64,000 nucleotides of DNA from Streptomyces camelliae (GCF_027625935.1 NZ_CP115300.1:7254001-7318000); one strand, 5' to 3'; positions 22,526 to 31,941 are shown, counted from the first letter of the stretch. The notes: generated by a model from the letters alone, not told the origin. Program-made: numbers and translations.

Positions 22526-25102
22526 CTACTCGCTCGGCGCCTGCGTCCGCAGCAGTGTCTGCAGGCGGGTCGTGCGGGGCTTGGCCAGGGTCTCCGCCAC
22601 CGCCTTCGGCAGGGCCTGCTCCACTCCGTGGACCACGGACAGATGCCGCTCCGCCCGGCCGAACGCCGTGTACACCCACGGTCTGCTGAGCGCCTGCGCC
22701 GCGTCGCCGGGCAGCACCACGACCGCCGCCGGCCAGCGGATGCCCACCGCCTGGTGCGCGGTGAGCGCCCAGCCGTGCCGTACGGCCCCCTCCACCCGCT
22801 CACGGGGTACGACCACGGGGGCGCCGGCGCAGGACAGGTGCAGTCCGTCGGCGTCGGCCTTCACCACCACGCCCGGCACCGTACGACCCGGAGCGGCGGC
22901 GTAGGCGATCCGGTCGCCGGGGTCGAAGCCGCCGAAGCGGCCGGGGCCGGGGTTGAGGCGCTCCTTCAGGACGGCGTTGAGCGCGCGGGTGCCCGCGGCG
23001 CCGCCGTGCCCCGGGGTGATCACCACGGTCTGGTCGGCCGGGATCCCGATCGCACGCGGCACCGAGTCCGCGACCAGCTGGACCGTCCGGTGCACCGCCT
23101 CGCCCGCGTCCCGCACCGGGACGATGACGATCTCCTTGCCGGGGGCGTGGACCTGGTTCAGCTCGCCGATGCCGATGCCCGAGACCAGCTCGCCGATCGG
23201 GCCGGGGTCGGGCCTGCGGGAGGCGATCTGCGGGCAGGTGCGGGCGGCGAGCAGATCGGCGAAGACCCGGCCCGGACCGGCCGACCACAGCACCGCGGGG
23301 TCGCCGCTGAGCACCAGCCGGGCCCCGTCCGGCAGCGACTCCACCAGCATCGCGGCGCTCTCCACATCGAGCTGCGGCGCGTCCATGACGATCAGCAGAT
23401 CCAGCGCCAGGGCTCCGTCCGCATCCCGGCCGGGGCCTTCGGCACCGGCCAGCAGCCCGGCGACGGTACCCACGCCGCGCTCCGCCGCCTCCGCGTCCCC
23501 GCTCGCGCCCTGCAGCGTGGCCAGGCGACGGCGGCCGTCGGGTGTGTGGCAGACGGCGAAGGCCCGCAGGCCGGCGGCGCGGGCGGCGTCGAGCAGCGCG
23601 GCCGGTTCGGCGCGGGCCGCCTCCGCGCCGGTGTGCAGGACCAGGCCGTGCCCGGCGACCGCGCGGGCCAGCTCGGCGGCACCGCCGGAGACCGTGTCGG
23701 CGGCTGCCCGCCAGGCCTCCTCGGCCTCCGTGGAGAGGGAGTTGACGAGCCGGGCCAGACCGTCGGCCAGGCTCTCCTCGGCCAGGGCCCAGCGCTCCAG
23801 GCCGACGAGGACGCGGACCGGCCGCTCCTCGTCGTCTTCCTCGGCGCCTTCTTCCGTCGCCCGGGGAGCAGCGCCCGCGGGGTCCTCCAGGGCGTCCTGG
23901 AAGGCCAGGGCCTCGCCCTCGGCGAGCGCGTTCTGCACCGCTGTGTCCGGGTCGGGCACGCCCTGCCGGCCCAGCGCCGTGGTGAGCGTGGGCAGCTCCA
24001 GCGCGGTGTGCCCCGCCAGGGCGGCCTGCTCCAGCAGCCAGACGGTCACCGCACGGCCCCGCCGCTCGTCCTCCGGCCGGCATCCGGCGCCGAGCAGCGC
24101 CCGCGCGAAGCCGTCGGCCTGGTCCGGCCGTACGCCCGCGATGCGCAGCAGCTGCCAGGGGTCCTCCCGGAGGGCACGGTCGGCGCCCTCGCCGAGTGCC
24201 GCCGCCACCTGGGAGGCGAGGGCCTCGGGCGCGCCGCCCTCCGTCAGCACCCGGCGGACGGCCTCGACCGTCTCCGGCGCGGGAGCGCCGGGCACCACGG
24301 CTGCGAGGGCCGGGGCAGGGGTGGGCTGTGGTCGGTGCACCGGCTCCGGAGCCGGGCGGCGCGGAGCCGGCGCGGGCTCGGCGAACGCCGTGGCCGTCGG
24401 TTTCGCGCCACTCTCCACGGCCCGGACCGCCGCGAGCAGGTCGGCCGCCTTGCCGCTGAGCTTGGCGCCGCTCTCCAGCGGACCCTTCCTCTCGGCCTTG
24501 CGCCGCTCGATCCGCTCCCGCTCCACCCGCTGCGCAGCCAACTCGGCCTCCGCCTCGGACAGCTGGGTCCCCTCCCCGCCGGCGTCGCCCTCGGCCTCGG
24601 CGTCGCCACCGTCCGCGCGTGCGTCGGCGTCGCTCTCGGCCTCGGCTTCGCCACCGTCCGAGCCTGCGCCGGCGTCCGCGCCGCTCTCACCTTCGGCCGC
24701 GCTCGCGCCTCCAGCAGCGTCGTCGCCGGTCGCACCCGCGCTGCCGTCCCTGGAGGTGTTGCCCTCGGCCCTGCTCGTGCCCGTGTCTTCGGCCCCGCCG
24801 TCGCTGCCGGCGTCCTCGCCGGCGTCCGTGCCGGTGCTGCCCTCGGCTCCGCTCGCCCCCGCGCTGCCGTTCGCGTCGGCCTCGCCCCCGTCGTCGCCGG
24901 AGCCGGTGTCACCCTGGGCTCCGCCTGCACCCACGCTGCCCCCGGCCTCGGCGTCGCTCGCACCGGCGTCCTCGCCCCCGCCCGCACCGGTGCGTCCCGC
25001 ACGGCTCCCCTCCGGCGCGGGCGCGGTGTCCTCGCCCGGGGCCTCGGGGGTGTCCGGTGTCCCCGGCTCGGCCTTCTCCGTGGTCTCCGGCTCCGTGCTC
25101 AC
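22526..25102 (-). CDS. RecD2-like helicase-related protein with degenerate ATPase motifs
   Basis: This is an 858-residue protein. Residues 1-200 are a low-complexity Gly/Ala/Asp/Glu region; a charged helix (ERERIERRKAERKG) and a proline-rich linker follow. The rest aligns with RecD2: a helix-hairpin-helix-like part (LLRIAGVRPDQADGFARALLGAG) and the helicase core, where motif III reads LVLSGDPAVLW (about 599), another segment AGTRALNAVLKERLNP, and the last motif LTAHQAVGIRWPAAVVV (about 784). The Walker A position reads LVLHTGAEAARAEP instead of GGPGTGKT, and the Walker B position reads IVMDAPQL instead of DEAS, so ATP hydrolysis is doubtful. GTG start; overlaps the end of the aldo/keto reductase gene by four bases. 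Confidence 0.75.
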   Translation of the reverse strand: MSTEPETTEKAEPGTPDTPEAPGEDTAPAPEGSRAGRTGAGGGEDAGASDAEAGGSVGAGGAQGDTGSGDDGGEADANGSAGASGAEGSTGTDAGEDAGSDGGAEDTGTSRAEGNTSRDGSAGATGDDAAGGASAAEGESGADAGAGSDGGEAEAESDADARADGGDAEAEGDAGGEGTQLSEAEAELAAQRVERERIERRKAERKGPLESGAKLSGKAADLLAAVRAVESGAKPTATAFAEPAPAPRRPAPEPVHRPQPTPAPALAAVVPGAPAPETVEAVRRVLTEGGAPEALASQVAAALGEGADRALREDPWQLLRIAGVRPDQADGFARALLGAGCRPEDERRGRAVTVWLLEQAALAGHTALELPTLTTALGRQGVPDPDTAVQNALAEGEALAFQDALEDPAGAAPRATEEGAEEDDEERPVRVLVGLERWALAEESLADGLARLVNSLSTEAEEAWRAAADTVSGGAAELARAVAGHGLVLHTGAEAARAEPAALLDAARAAGLRAFAVCHTPDGRRRLATLQGASGDAEAAERGVGTVAGLLAGAEGPGRDADGALALDLLIVMDAPQLDVESAAMLVESLPDGARLVLSGDPAVLWSAGPGRVFADLLAARTCPQIASRRPDPGPIGELVSGIGIGELNQVHAPGKEIVIVPVRDAGEAVHRTVQLVADSVPRAIGIPADQTVVITPGHGGAAGTRALNAVLKERLNPGPGRFGGFDPGDRIAYAAAPGRTVPGVVVKADADGLHLSCAGAPVVVPRERVEGAVRHGWALTAHQAVGIRWPAAVVVLPGDAAQALSRPWVYTAFGRAERHLSVVHGVEQALPKAVAETLAKPRTTRLQTLLRTQAPSE

Positions 25103-26082
25103 AGCGTGCTCCAGTCGTGATCGGGATAGCGGTGCACGGGCGCCGACACATCGTCCAGCGCCCGGCAGATCTCGTCAGGAAGACTAAGGGCCTCCACTGA
25201 CAATGCCGCCGTGAGCTGCTGCGCGTTGCGCGCGCCGACGATCGGTGCGGCCACGCCGGGCCGGTCCCGGACCCAGGCGAGGGCCACCTGGAGCGGAGTG
25301 ACGGCGAGCCCGTCGGCGGCCGTCGTCACCGCGTCCACGATGCGCGTCGCGGTGTCGTCCAGGTACGGCTCGACGAAGGGCGCCAGATGCTCGGAGGCGC
25401 CGCGCGAGTCCGGGGGAGTGGTGTGCCGGTACTTACCGGTCAGCACGCCCCGGCCGAGCGGGGAGGAAGGCAGCAGGCCGACGCCGAGGTCGAGCGCGGC
25501 GGGCAGCACCTCGCGCTCGACACCGCGCTGGAGCAGCGAGTACTCCAGCTGCGTGCTGGCCAGCCGGGTCCGGGTACCGGGCGCCGCGAGCTGCCAGGTG
25601 GCGGCCTTGGCCAGCTGCCAGCCGCAGAAGTTGGAGACTCCGGCGTAGCGGGCGCGGCCGCTGCTCACCGCTATGTCGAGGGCCTGGAGCGTCTCCTCCA
25701 GCGGGGTGCCGGGGTCGTACGCGTGCACGTGCCACAGGTCGACGTAGTCCGTGCCCAGGCGGGCGAGGGAGGCGTCCAGCGCGGCGAGCAGATGGCCGCG
25801 GGAGCCGTCGACGCGGCGGTCGGGGTCGGGGACGCTGCCGGCCTTGGTCGAGATCACGAGGTCCCGCCGCGGGACGAGCCCGTCCATGAGCTGTCCGAGC
25901 AGGTACTCGGCCTCCCCGTCGCCGTACACGTCCGCGGTGTCGACGAGCGATCCGCCGGCTTCCCAGAACGCCTTCAGCATGTCTGCGGCGTCGTGCTGGT
26001 CGGTGTCCCTGCCCCAGGTGAGGGTGCCCAGACCGATGCGTGACACGCGCAGGCCCGTACGGCCGAGATGCCTCTGCTCCAT
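25099..26082 (-). CDS. Aldo/keto reductase
   Basis: This is a 327-residue TIM-barrel oxidoreductase. Catalytic residues are recognisable: Asp and Tyr in DTADVYGDGEAE, Lys in ISTKAG and His in DLWHVHAYD; the NADPH-binding end reads PIVGARNAQQL. It reduces a carbonyl of unknown identity with NADPH. The start MEQRHLGRTGLRVSRIGLGT is typical. Its stop overlaps the GTG of the RecD2-like gene, so they are co-transcribed; the pairing has no obvious biochemical logic. It is divergent from the LLM oxidoreductase gene. Confidence 0.9.
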   Translation of the reverse strand: MEQRHLGRTGLRVSRIGLGTLTWGRDTDQHDAADMLKAFWEAGGSLVDTADVYGDGEAEYLLGQLMDGLVPRRDLVISTKAGSVPDPDRRVDGSRGHLLAALDASLARLGTDYVDLWHVHAYDPGTPLEETLQALDIAVSSGRARYAGVSNFCGWQLAKAATWQLAAPGTRTRLASTQLEYSLLQRGVEREVLPAALDLGVGLLPSSPLGRGVLTGKYRHTTPPDSRGASEHLAPFVEPYLDDTATRIVDAVTTAADGLAVTPLQVALAWVRDRPGVAAPIVGARNAQQLTAALSVEALSLPDEICRALDDVSAPVHRYPDHDWSTL

Positions 26083-26218
26083 GCGGGCGAGATTACTGGC
26101 CAGAACTGCGCCGTGGGTGGCCTGTGGATAACTCGACGGACCAGCTCGGGGACACGCGGCCCACCCCCGCGCTAAGGTCGCCCCACAGGGACGTTACTCA
26201 CGGGTAAGGGGATCGGGC

Positions 26219-27274
26219 ATGCAGCTCGGGATCAACCTCGGCTACTGGGGTGCCGGAATGGACGGGGACAATCTGGCCGTGGCCCAGGAGGCCGACCGGC
26301 TGGGGTTCTCCGTGTGCTGGGCCGCCGAGGCGTACGGCTCCGACGCGGCCACCGTGCTCAGCTGGGTCGCCGCCCAGACCGAGCGCATCGACGTCGGCTC
26401 GGCCATCTTCCAGATCCCGGCCCGGCAGCCCGCGATGACCGCGATGACCGCCGCGACGCTCGACTCGCTCTCCGGCGGGCGCTTCCGGCTCGGCCTCGGC
26501 GTCTCCGGCCCGCAGGTCTCCGAGGGCTGGTACGGCGTCAGGTTCGACAAGCCGCTGGCACGCACGCGTGAGTACGTGGAGATCGTGCGCAGGGCGATGA
26601 CGCGGGAGCGGCTGACGTACGAGGGCGAGCACTGGACGCTGCCGCTGCCGGGCGGCCCGGGCAAGCCGATCAAGCTGACCGTGCACCCGCAGCGCGAGCA
26701 CATCCCGCTGTACATCGCCGCGATCGGCCCGAAGAACCTGGAGCAGACCGGCGAGATCGCCGACGGCGCCCTGCTGATCTTCCCCTCCGCCGAGCACCTG
26801 GAGGAGACCACGATCACGCACCTGCGCGCGGGGCGTGAGAAGGCCGGCAAGAGCCTTGAGGGGTTCGACGTCTGCCCGACGCTGCCGCTGGCCGTCGGCG
26901 AAGACAAGGACGTGGCCCGGCTCGCCGACACCTTCCGGCCCTACACCGCGCTGTACGTGGGCGGCATGGGCAGCGCCAAGCAGAACTTCTACAACCAGCT
27001 CGCGCGGCGCATGGGGTACGAGAAGGAGGCCGCCGAGATCCAGGAGAAGTACCTGTCCGGGGACAAGGCGGGTGCCGCCGCGGCGGTTCCGCAGGACCTC
27101 ATCGACAAGACGACACTGCTGGGCTCCGTCGACCGGATCGCCGACCGGATGAAGGCCTACGCGGACGCCGGGGTCACCACCCTCAGCCTCGCCCCGGCCG
27201 GCTTCACCCTGGAGGAACGGCTCGCCTCCCTGCGGGCCGGCAGCGAGGCCCTGGAGCGCGCCGGGCTGGCGTAA
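26219..27274 (+). CDS. LLM-class F420-dependent oxidoreductase
   Basis: This is a 351-residue luciferase-like monooxygenase-fold protein. The N-terminus GINLGYWGAGMDGDNLAVAQEADRLG and the LDSLSGGRFRLGLGVSGPQVSEGWYG segment match the actinobacterial F420-dependent subgroup. It transfers hydride between cofactor F420 and an unknown substrate. The ATG at 26219-26221 follows AAGGGG at a workable distance, and TAAGGT (26174-26179) is a likely -10. The gene stands alone, followed by a hairpin at 27295-27335. Confidence 0.87.
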   Translation: MQLGINLGYWGAGMDGDNLAVAQEADRLGFSVCWAAEAYGSDAATVLSWVAAQTERIDVGSAIFQIPARQPAMTAMTAATLDSLSGGRFRLGLGVSGPQVSEGWYGVRFDKPLARTREYVEIVRRAMTRERLTYEGEHWTLPLPGGPGKPIKLTVHPQREHIPLYIAAIGPKNLEQTGEIADGALLIFPSAEHLEETTITHLRAGREKAGKSLEGFDVCPTLPLAVGEDKDVARLADTFRPYTALYVGGMGSAKQNFYNQLARRMGYEKEAAEIQEKYLSGDKAGAAAAVPQDLIDKTTLLGSVDRIADRMKAYADAGVTTLSLAPAGFTLEERLASLRAGSEALERAGLA

Positions 27275-27294
27275 GGCTCTCGCAGAGGATTCCG

Positions 27295-27335
27295 CGGCCG
27301 TGGTGGGGGCTCGGGGGTCTTCCCCGCCACGGCCG
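27295..27335 (+). terminator. Hairpin after the LLM oxidoreductase gene
   Basis: A 14-bp stem (27295-27308 with 27322-27335, one G-T pair) with a 13-base loop starts 21 bases after the stop codon. Confidence 0.55.
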
Positions 27336-27505
27336 TCACGGGGAACAACGCGCCAGGCGCCACACGGTTACGACCCCGGCGTTCCTTCTTTCGGCCGAGT
27401 CCTCGGGCGCCCGTGTTGCGGCCCCTCTCCGCCCGTATTTGACTCGTCCTTTGCGGAATGTCGCGAATGCTGCGGAATCTTGCTTTTTGCGGAGAGGTGG
27501 CGTCG

Positions 27506-28294
27506 ATGCTTTCGGCCAGGAGTCTGTTCCAGGAGATCCTCGACCACGACGAGTCCTTCCGGCTCTTCTGCTCCATCGCCGCCGGCGGCGAGTCCCAGGG
27601 CGGCTGGGAGAACGGCCGGATCGCCGCACTCGTACCGCCGGGGGAACACGCGCTCGCCCCGAAGATCGCACGCCACGGTGCCGACGAGGACAAGCACGGA
27701 CGCATCTTCCACGCCCTGCTGAGAAGGCGCGGGCTCACCCCCGTCGCCGTACCGCCCGAGACCGACTACACGATGCTCCTGGAGCGGCGCGGCATCGGTC
27801 TCGCCCACGACCGGCTCCGGCGTGACGAGCCGCTCGGCGAGCGGGACCTCATCGTGTACCTCTCGCACAGCAGGGTCACCGAACAGCGCGCCTCCGAACA
27901 GATGGAGCTGCTCCTCCGGTACTTCGCCGGCCACCCGGAGGTCGGCCGGGCCGTCCGGATGATCTCCGCCGACGAGGACAACCACCTCGCCTACACCCAC
28001 GAGGAACTGCTGCGGTTCGCCGCAGCCGGGCACGGCCGGCTGATCCAGCGGACGCTGCGCGCGTACGCGCTCGCCGAGATCGCCGTCCACCGGGACGTCA
28101 GCCTCGCCGTGATGGCCCACATGGGCCGCATCCTGGGCTGGTCCCGGGCCAAGTCCGTGCTGCTCGCAGCCGGCATCCACGCGGTGTACGCCTACGAACG
28201 CCTCGCCGGCTGGCACCGCATGGCCGATCTGCGCATGCCCGAGCGCCGTGACGCCCTCGGTGGGCCCGCCACCCCGGCCCCCGAGTTCGCGTGA
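27506..28294 (+). CDS. Ferritin-like (di-iron carboxylate) domain protein
   Basis: This is a 262-residue mainly helical protein. Two E-x-x-H motifs are visible, ADEDKHG near residue 57 and ADEDNHLAY near residue 156, the usual ligands of a di-iron centre in ferritin-like four-helix bundles; the helix carrying VTEQRASEQ may supply another glutamate. The C-terminal part (MAHMGRILGWSRAKSVLLAAGIHAVYAYERLAGW) is hydrophobic and could pack against the membrane. The reaction is unknown. I chose the ATG at 27506-27508 because GGAGAGG is well spaced before it; an upstream ATG at 27458 is less likely. The short gap to the phosphatase gene permits co-transcription. Confidence 0.72.
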   Translation: MLSARSLFQEILDHDESFRLFCSIAAGGESQGGWENGRIAALVPPGEHALAPKIARHGADEDKHGRIFHALLRRRGLTPVAVPPETDYTMLLERRGIGLAHDRLRRDEPLGERDLIVYLSHSRVTEQRASEQMELLLRYFAGHPEVGRAVRMISADEDNHLAYTHEELLRFAAAGHGRLIQRTLRAYALAEIAVHRDVSLAVMAHMGRILGWSRAKSVLLAAGIHAVYAYERLAGWHRMADLRMPERRDALGGPATPAPEFA

Positions 28295-28340
28295 CCTCCC
28301 GCTCAGCGGTGCACCTGCGGTTACGCCTACCCTGGGCGGC

Positions 28341-29039
28341 ATGCCCACGCTGATCCTCGTAAGGCACGGACGGTCCACTGCCAACACCTCTGGCGTGCTC
28401 GCCGGCTGGACACCGGGCGTCGCCCTGGACGAGCGGGGTGCCGCGCAGGCCGCCGCACTGCCCGCACGGCTCGCGGGCCTGCCCCTCTCCGAGGTCGTCA
28501 CGAGCCCCCTGCAACGCTGTCAGGAGACCCTGCGGCCGCTGCTGGAGGCCCGCCCTGAGCTGCGCCTCCACACCGACGAGCGGATCGGGGAGTGCCACTA
28601 CGGCGACTGGTCCGGCCGCAAGCTCGCCGAGCTGAAGGACGAGCCGCTGATGGAGGTCGTCCAGGCCCACCCGTCGGCCGCCGCCTTCCCCGGCGGCGAG
28701 TCCCTGCGGGCCATGCAGACCCGCGCCGCCGAGGCCGTACGCGAGTGGAACGCGCGCGTGGAGCGCGAGCACGGCGCCGACGCCGTCTACCTGATGTGCT
28801 CGCACGGTGACATCATCAAGTCGCTGGTCGCCGACGCCCTCGGACTTCATCTCGACCTCTTCCAGCGGATCTCCGTGGAGCCCTGTTCCGTCACCGCGAT
28901 CCGCTACACCCGTCTCAGGCCCTTCCTGATCCGGCTCGGCGACACCGGGGACTTCGCCTCCCTCGTCCCGCGCGAGGAACCGGCCGGGGACACCGGAGAG
29001 GGCGACGCACCGGTCGGGGGCGGTGCGGGCGCACCGTGA
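28341..29039 (+). CDS. Histidine phosphatase family protein (MSMEG_4193 type)
   Basis: This is a 232-residue protein of the phosphoglycerate-mutase-like superfamily. The catalytic RHGRS (residues 8-12) and the second histidine in CSHGDIIKSLV are intact, as are the arginine and glutamate in SPLQRCQET and ERIGECHYGDWSG. The physiological substrate is unknown. It opens a conserved actinobacterial set: phosphatase, DUF3090, SCO1664-family protein, then mshC. TACCCT (28328-28333) lies seven bases before the ATG, again suggesting a leaderless transcript, although GGGCGGC could serve weakly as a ribosome site. Confidence 0.87.
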   Translation: MPTLILVRHGRSTANTSGVLAGWTPGVALDERGAAQAAALPARLAGLPLSEVVTSPLQRCQETLRPLLEARPELRLHTDERIGECHYGDWSGRKLAELKDEPLMEVVQAHPSAAAFPGGESLRAMQTRAAEAVREWNARVEREHGADAVYLMCSHGDIIKSLVADALGLHLDLFQRISVEPCSVTAIRYTRLRPFLIRLGDTGDFASLVPREEPAGDTGEGDAPVGGGAGAP

Positions 29040-29146
29040 TCGTCGGCCGCAGTAGGGTGAAGCGATCCACCGCAGTCGGATCCACCGCAGTCGCGTACCC
29101 GCGTGGCCGGCACCGCTGAAGCTCTCGAATCCAATGGAGACAGGAC

Positions 29147-29737
29147 GTGTCCCGTCAGGTGTTCCTCTACGACCCGCCGGACCGCTTCGTGGCCGGCACG
29201 GTCGGACTGCCCGGGCGCCGTACGTTCTTCCTCCAGGCCACGTCAGGCTCCCGGGTGACCAGCGTGGCACTGGAGAAGACCCAGGTCGCCGCCCTCGCCG
29301 AGCGCATGGACGAACTGCTCGACGAGGTCGTGCGACGCAGTGGCGGCAGCGCGGCCGTCCCCGCCGTCGCGCCCGCCGAGATCGCCGACACCGGCCCGCT
29401 GGACACCCCCGTCGAGGAGGAGTTCCGCGTCGGCACCATGGCGCTGGCCTGGGACGGCGAGGAACAGCGCATGATCGTCGAGGCGCAGGCCCTCGTGGAG
29501 CTGGACGCCGACACCGAGGAGGACCTCGCCGAGGCCGAGGAGCGACTGCTCCAGGACGAGGAGAACGGGCCCCCGATGCTGCGGGTCCGGCTGACCGGCG
29601 CGCAGGCCAGGGCCTTCGCCAAGCGCGCTCTCGACGTCGTCAACGCCGGGCGGCCGCCGTGTCCGCTGTGCAGCCTCCCGCTCGATCCGGAAGGACACGT
29701 ATGTCCGCGCCAGAACGGATACCGCCGGGGAGCGTGA
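29147..29737 (+). CDS. DUF3090 family protein
   Basis: This is a 196-residue soluble protein. It begins MSRQVFLYDPPDRFVAGTVG and contains GRRTFFLQA and PVEEEFRVGTMALAW, all typical of DUF3090. The C-terminus holds a CPLC-x-C-type cluster (PPCPLCSLPLDPEGHVCPRQNGY), a possible zinc knuckle. Function is unknown. The GTG at 29147-29149 follows GGAGACAGGAC. It overlaps the next gene by 37 bases, so the products are translated in step. Confidence 0.9.
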   Translation: MSRQVFLYDPPDRFVAGTVGLPGRRTFFLQATSGSRVTSVALEKTQVAALAERMDELLDEVVRRSGGSAAVPAVAPAEIADTGPLDTPVEEEFRVGTMALAWDGEEQRMIVEAQALVELDADTEEDLAEAEERLLQDEENGPPMLRVRLTGAQARAFAKRALDVVNAGRPPCPLCSLPLDPEGHVCPRQNGYRRGA

Positions 29738-30528
29738 CGGCCTCCGGCACGGCCGACGCGGAGCTGCTCGCGAGCGGTGAGCTGACCGTGCGCGGCCGGA
29801 TCCGCGAGGCGTCGAACGCCGCGCTGTTCTGCACGGTCGCTCTCGACGGCCGGGAAGCCTCCTGCGTGTACAAGCCGGTGGCCGGCGAGCGCCCGCTGTG
29901 GGACTTCCCCGACGGCACCCTGGCGGGCCGCGAGGTGGCCGCCTACGAGGTCTCCGAGGCCACCGGCTGGGGGCTCGTCCCGCCGACCGTGCTGCGCGAC
30001 GGGCCGTACGGCGAGGGCATGTGCCAGCTGTGGATCGACGTCCAGGCCGAGACGGAGCTGCTGGCCCTGGTCGACGCCGAGGAGCCGGAGCCGGGCTGGA
30101 AGGCGATCGGCCTCGCCGATGTCGGCGAGGGGCGCACGGCGCTGCTCGTGCACGCCGACGACGAGCGGCTGCGCCGGCTCGCCGTCATCGACGCGGTGAT
30201 CAACAACGCCGACCGCAAGGGCGGTCACCTGCTGCCCACCACCGGCGGCCGCCTCTACGGCATCGACCACGGCGTCACCTTCAACGTCGAGAACAAGCTG
30301 CGCACCCTGCTGTGGGGCTGGGCCGGGGAACCGCTGACCCCCGAGGCCGTCGACGTCCTGGGAGGCCTGCGGGAGGGCCTCGCGGGCCCGCTGGGCGAGC
30401 GGCTGACCGGACTGATCACCGAGGCCGAGATCGACGCCACACGCGCGCGTGTGGAGGATCTGCTCACCACAGGGGTGCATCCGGAGCCGAGCGGGGAGTG
30501 GCCCGCGATCCCCTGGCCGCCCGTGTGA
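29701..30528 (+). CDS. SCO1664 family protein (PI3/4-kinase-like fold)
   Basis: This is a 275-residue protein. The stretch CVYKPVAGERPLWDFPDGTLAGREVAAYEVSE resembles the ATP-binding lobe of the phosphatidylinositol-kinase-like fold, and INNADRKGGHLL...YGIDHGVTF resembles its catalytic and metal-binding loops (D-R-K, then D-H-G). The substrate is unknown. The ATG at 29701-29703 follows GGAAGGACACGT inside the DUF3090 gene. The constant company of mshC across actinomycetes suggests a link to mycothiol or cysteine metabolism, which remains inference. Confidence 0.85.
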   Translation: MSAPERIPPGSVTASGTADAELLASGELTVRGRIREASNAALFCTVALDGREASCVYKPVAGERPLWDFPDGTLAGREVAAYEVSEATGWGLVPPTVLRDGPYGEGMCQLWIDVQAETELLALVDAEEPEPGWKAIGLADVGEGRTALLVHADDERLRRLAVIDAVINNADRKGGHLLPTTGGRLYGIDHGVTFNVENKLRTLLWGWAGEPLTPEAVDVLGGLREGLAGPLGERLTGLITEAEIDATRARVEDLLTTGVHPEPSGEWPAIPWPPV

Positions 30529-30637
30529 CGCCGACGGGCACCCCGGGCTCCGGGCAAGCACATCCGGCGACGATGTACAAGACCGTCTAACCGGCCATCT
30601 GACGCGATCCCATTCGTATACGCAGCTCGTGGCCGGT

Positions 30638-30643
30638 TAGGCT
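30638..30643 (+). promoter_or_regulatory. -10 box of mshC (leaderless arrangement)
   Basis: TAGGCT matches the Streptomyces vegetative -10 consensus TAnnnT and ends seven bases before the preferred mshC ATG. No clear -35 is visible. Confidence 0.55.
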
Positions 30644-30650
30644 CATGTAC

Positions 30651-31880
30651 ATGCATGCCTGGCCCGCTTCCGAGGTCCCCGCCCTGCCTGGTCAGGGCCG
30701 CGACCTGAGGATCCACGACACCGCGACCGGCGGTCCGGTCACCCTCGACCCCGGTCCCGTCGCCCGTATCTACGTCTGCGGCATCACCCCGTACGACGCG
30801 ACCCACATGGGGCACGCGGCGACCTACAACGCGTTCGACCTCGTCCAGCGCGTGTGGCTCGACACCAAGCGGCAGGTCCACTACGTCCAGAACGTCACCG
30901 ACGTCGACGATCCGCTGCTGGAGCGGGCCGAGCGGGACGGCATCGACTGGGTCGCCCTCGCCGAGAAGGAGACGGCCCTCTTCCGCGAGGACATGACCGC
31001 CCTGCGGCTGCTCCCGCCCCGGCACTACATAGGCGCCGTCGAGGCGATACCCGGCATCGTCCCGCTCGTGGAGCGACTGCGCGAACTCGGCGCGGCCTAC
31101 GAGCTGGACGGCGACATCTACTTCTCCGTCGAGTCCGACCCGGACTTCGGCAAGGTCTCGAACCTCGACGCGGCCGCGATGCGGCTGCTGTCCGCCGAGC
31201 GCGGCGGCGACCCGGACCGTCCGGGCAAGAAGAACCCGGTCGACCCGATGCTGTGGATGGCGGCCCGCGAGGGCGAGCCCAGCTGGGACGGCGGCTCCCT
31301 CGGCCGGGGCCGGCCCGGCTGGCACATCGAGTGCGTGGCCATCGCCCTCGACCACCTGGGGATGGGCTTCGACATCCAGGGCGGCGGCTCCGACCTGGCC
31401 TTCCCGCACCACGAGATGGGCGCCTCGCACGCCCAGGTGCTCACGGGCGAGTTCCCCATGGCCAAGGCGTACGTCCACGCCGGCATGGTCGGCCTGCACG
31501 GCGAGAAGATGTCCAAGTCCAAGGGCAACCTGGTCTTCGTCTCGCAGCTGCGCCGCGACGGCGTGGACCCCGCCGCCATCCGGCTGGCCCTCCTGTCCCA
31601 CCACTACCGCGCCGACTGGGAGTGGACCGACCAGGTCCTCCAGGACGCCGTGGCCCGCCTCGGCCGCTGGCGCGCCGCGGTCTCCCGTCCCGACGGCCCG
31701 TCCGCCGACGCCCTGGTGGAGGAGATCCGCGAGGCCCTCGCGAACGACCTCGACGCGCCGGCCGCGCTGGCCGCCGTGGACCGCTGGGCGGAGCGGCAGG
31801 AGCGGGAGGGCGGCACGGACACGGGTGCTCCCGGCCTGGTGACGCGGGCGGTGGACGCGCTGCTGGGCGTGGCGCTGTAG
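30651..31880 (+). CDS. mshC: Mycothiol ligase MshC (cysteine:GlcN-Ins ligase)
   Basis: This is a 409-residue cysteinyl-tRNA-synthetase-like enzyme lacking the tRNA-binding C-terminal domain. HIGH-type motif: [14 protein letters not shown] motif: EKMSKSKGN; zinc ligands in [18 protein letters not shown] and FPHHEMGAS. It joins cysteine to glucosaminyl-inositol using ATP, the third step of mycothiol synthesis. I chose the ATG at 30651-30653: TAGGCT (30638-30643) lies exactly seven bases upstream and there is no ribosome site, so translation probably begins at the first base of the mRNA. An ATG six bases earlier is in frame. Confidence 0.95.
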   Translation: MHAWPASEVPALPGQGRDLRIHDTATGGPVTLDPGPVARIYVCGITPYDATHMGHAATYNAFDLVQRVWLDTKRQVHYVQNVTDVDDPLLERAERDGIDWVALAEKETALFREDMTALRLLPPRHYIGAVEAIPGIVPLVERLRELGAAYELDGDIYFSVESDPDFGKVSNLDAAAMRLLSAERGGDPDRPGKKNPVDPMLWMAAREGEPSWDGGSLGRGRPGWHIECVAIALDHLGMGFDIQGGGSDLAFPHHEMGASHAQVLTGEFPMAKAYVHAGMVGLHGEKMSKSKGNLVFVSQLRRDGVDPAAIRLALLSHHYRADWEWTDQVLQDAVARLGRWRAAVSRPDGPSADALVEEIREALANDLDAPAALAAVDRWAERQEREGGTDTGAPGLVTRAVDALLGVAL

Positions 31881-31901
31881 CTTCGGCTCCGGTAGACGTC
31901 G

Positions 31902-31934
31902 AAGGGGCGGTACGCATCGCGCGTACCGCCCCTT
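31902..31934. terminator. Bidirectional terminator between mshC and the PAC2 gene
   Basis: A perfect 14-bp stem (31902-31915 with 31921-31934), 5-base loop, lies between two convergent genes; the T-rich end follows on the plus side. Confidence 0.8.
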
Positions 31935-31941
31935 CTGCTGC

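Noticed and set aside
24200..25100. Low-complexity DNA in the RecD2-like gene as a repeat array
   Set aside because: It is codon-level repetition of Gly/Ala/Asp/Glu in a disordered domain, with no regular unit length.
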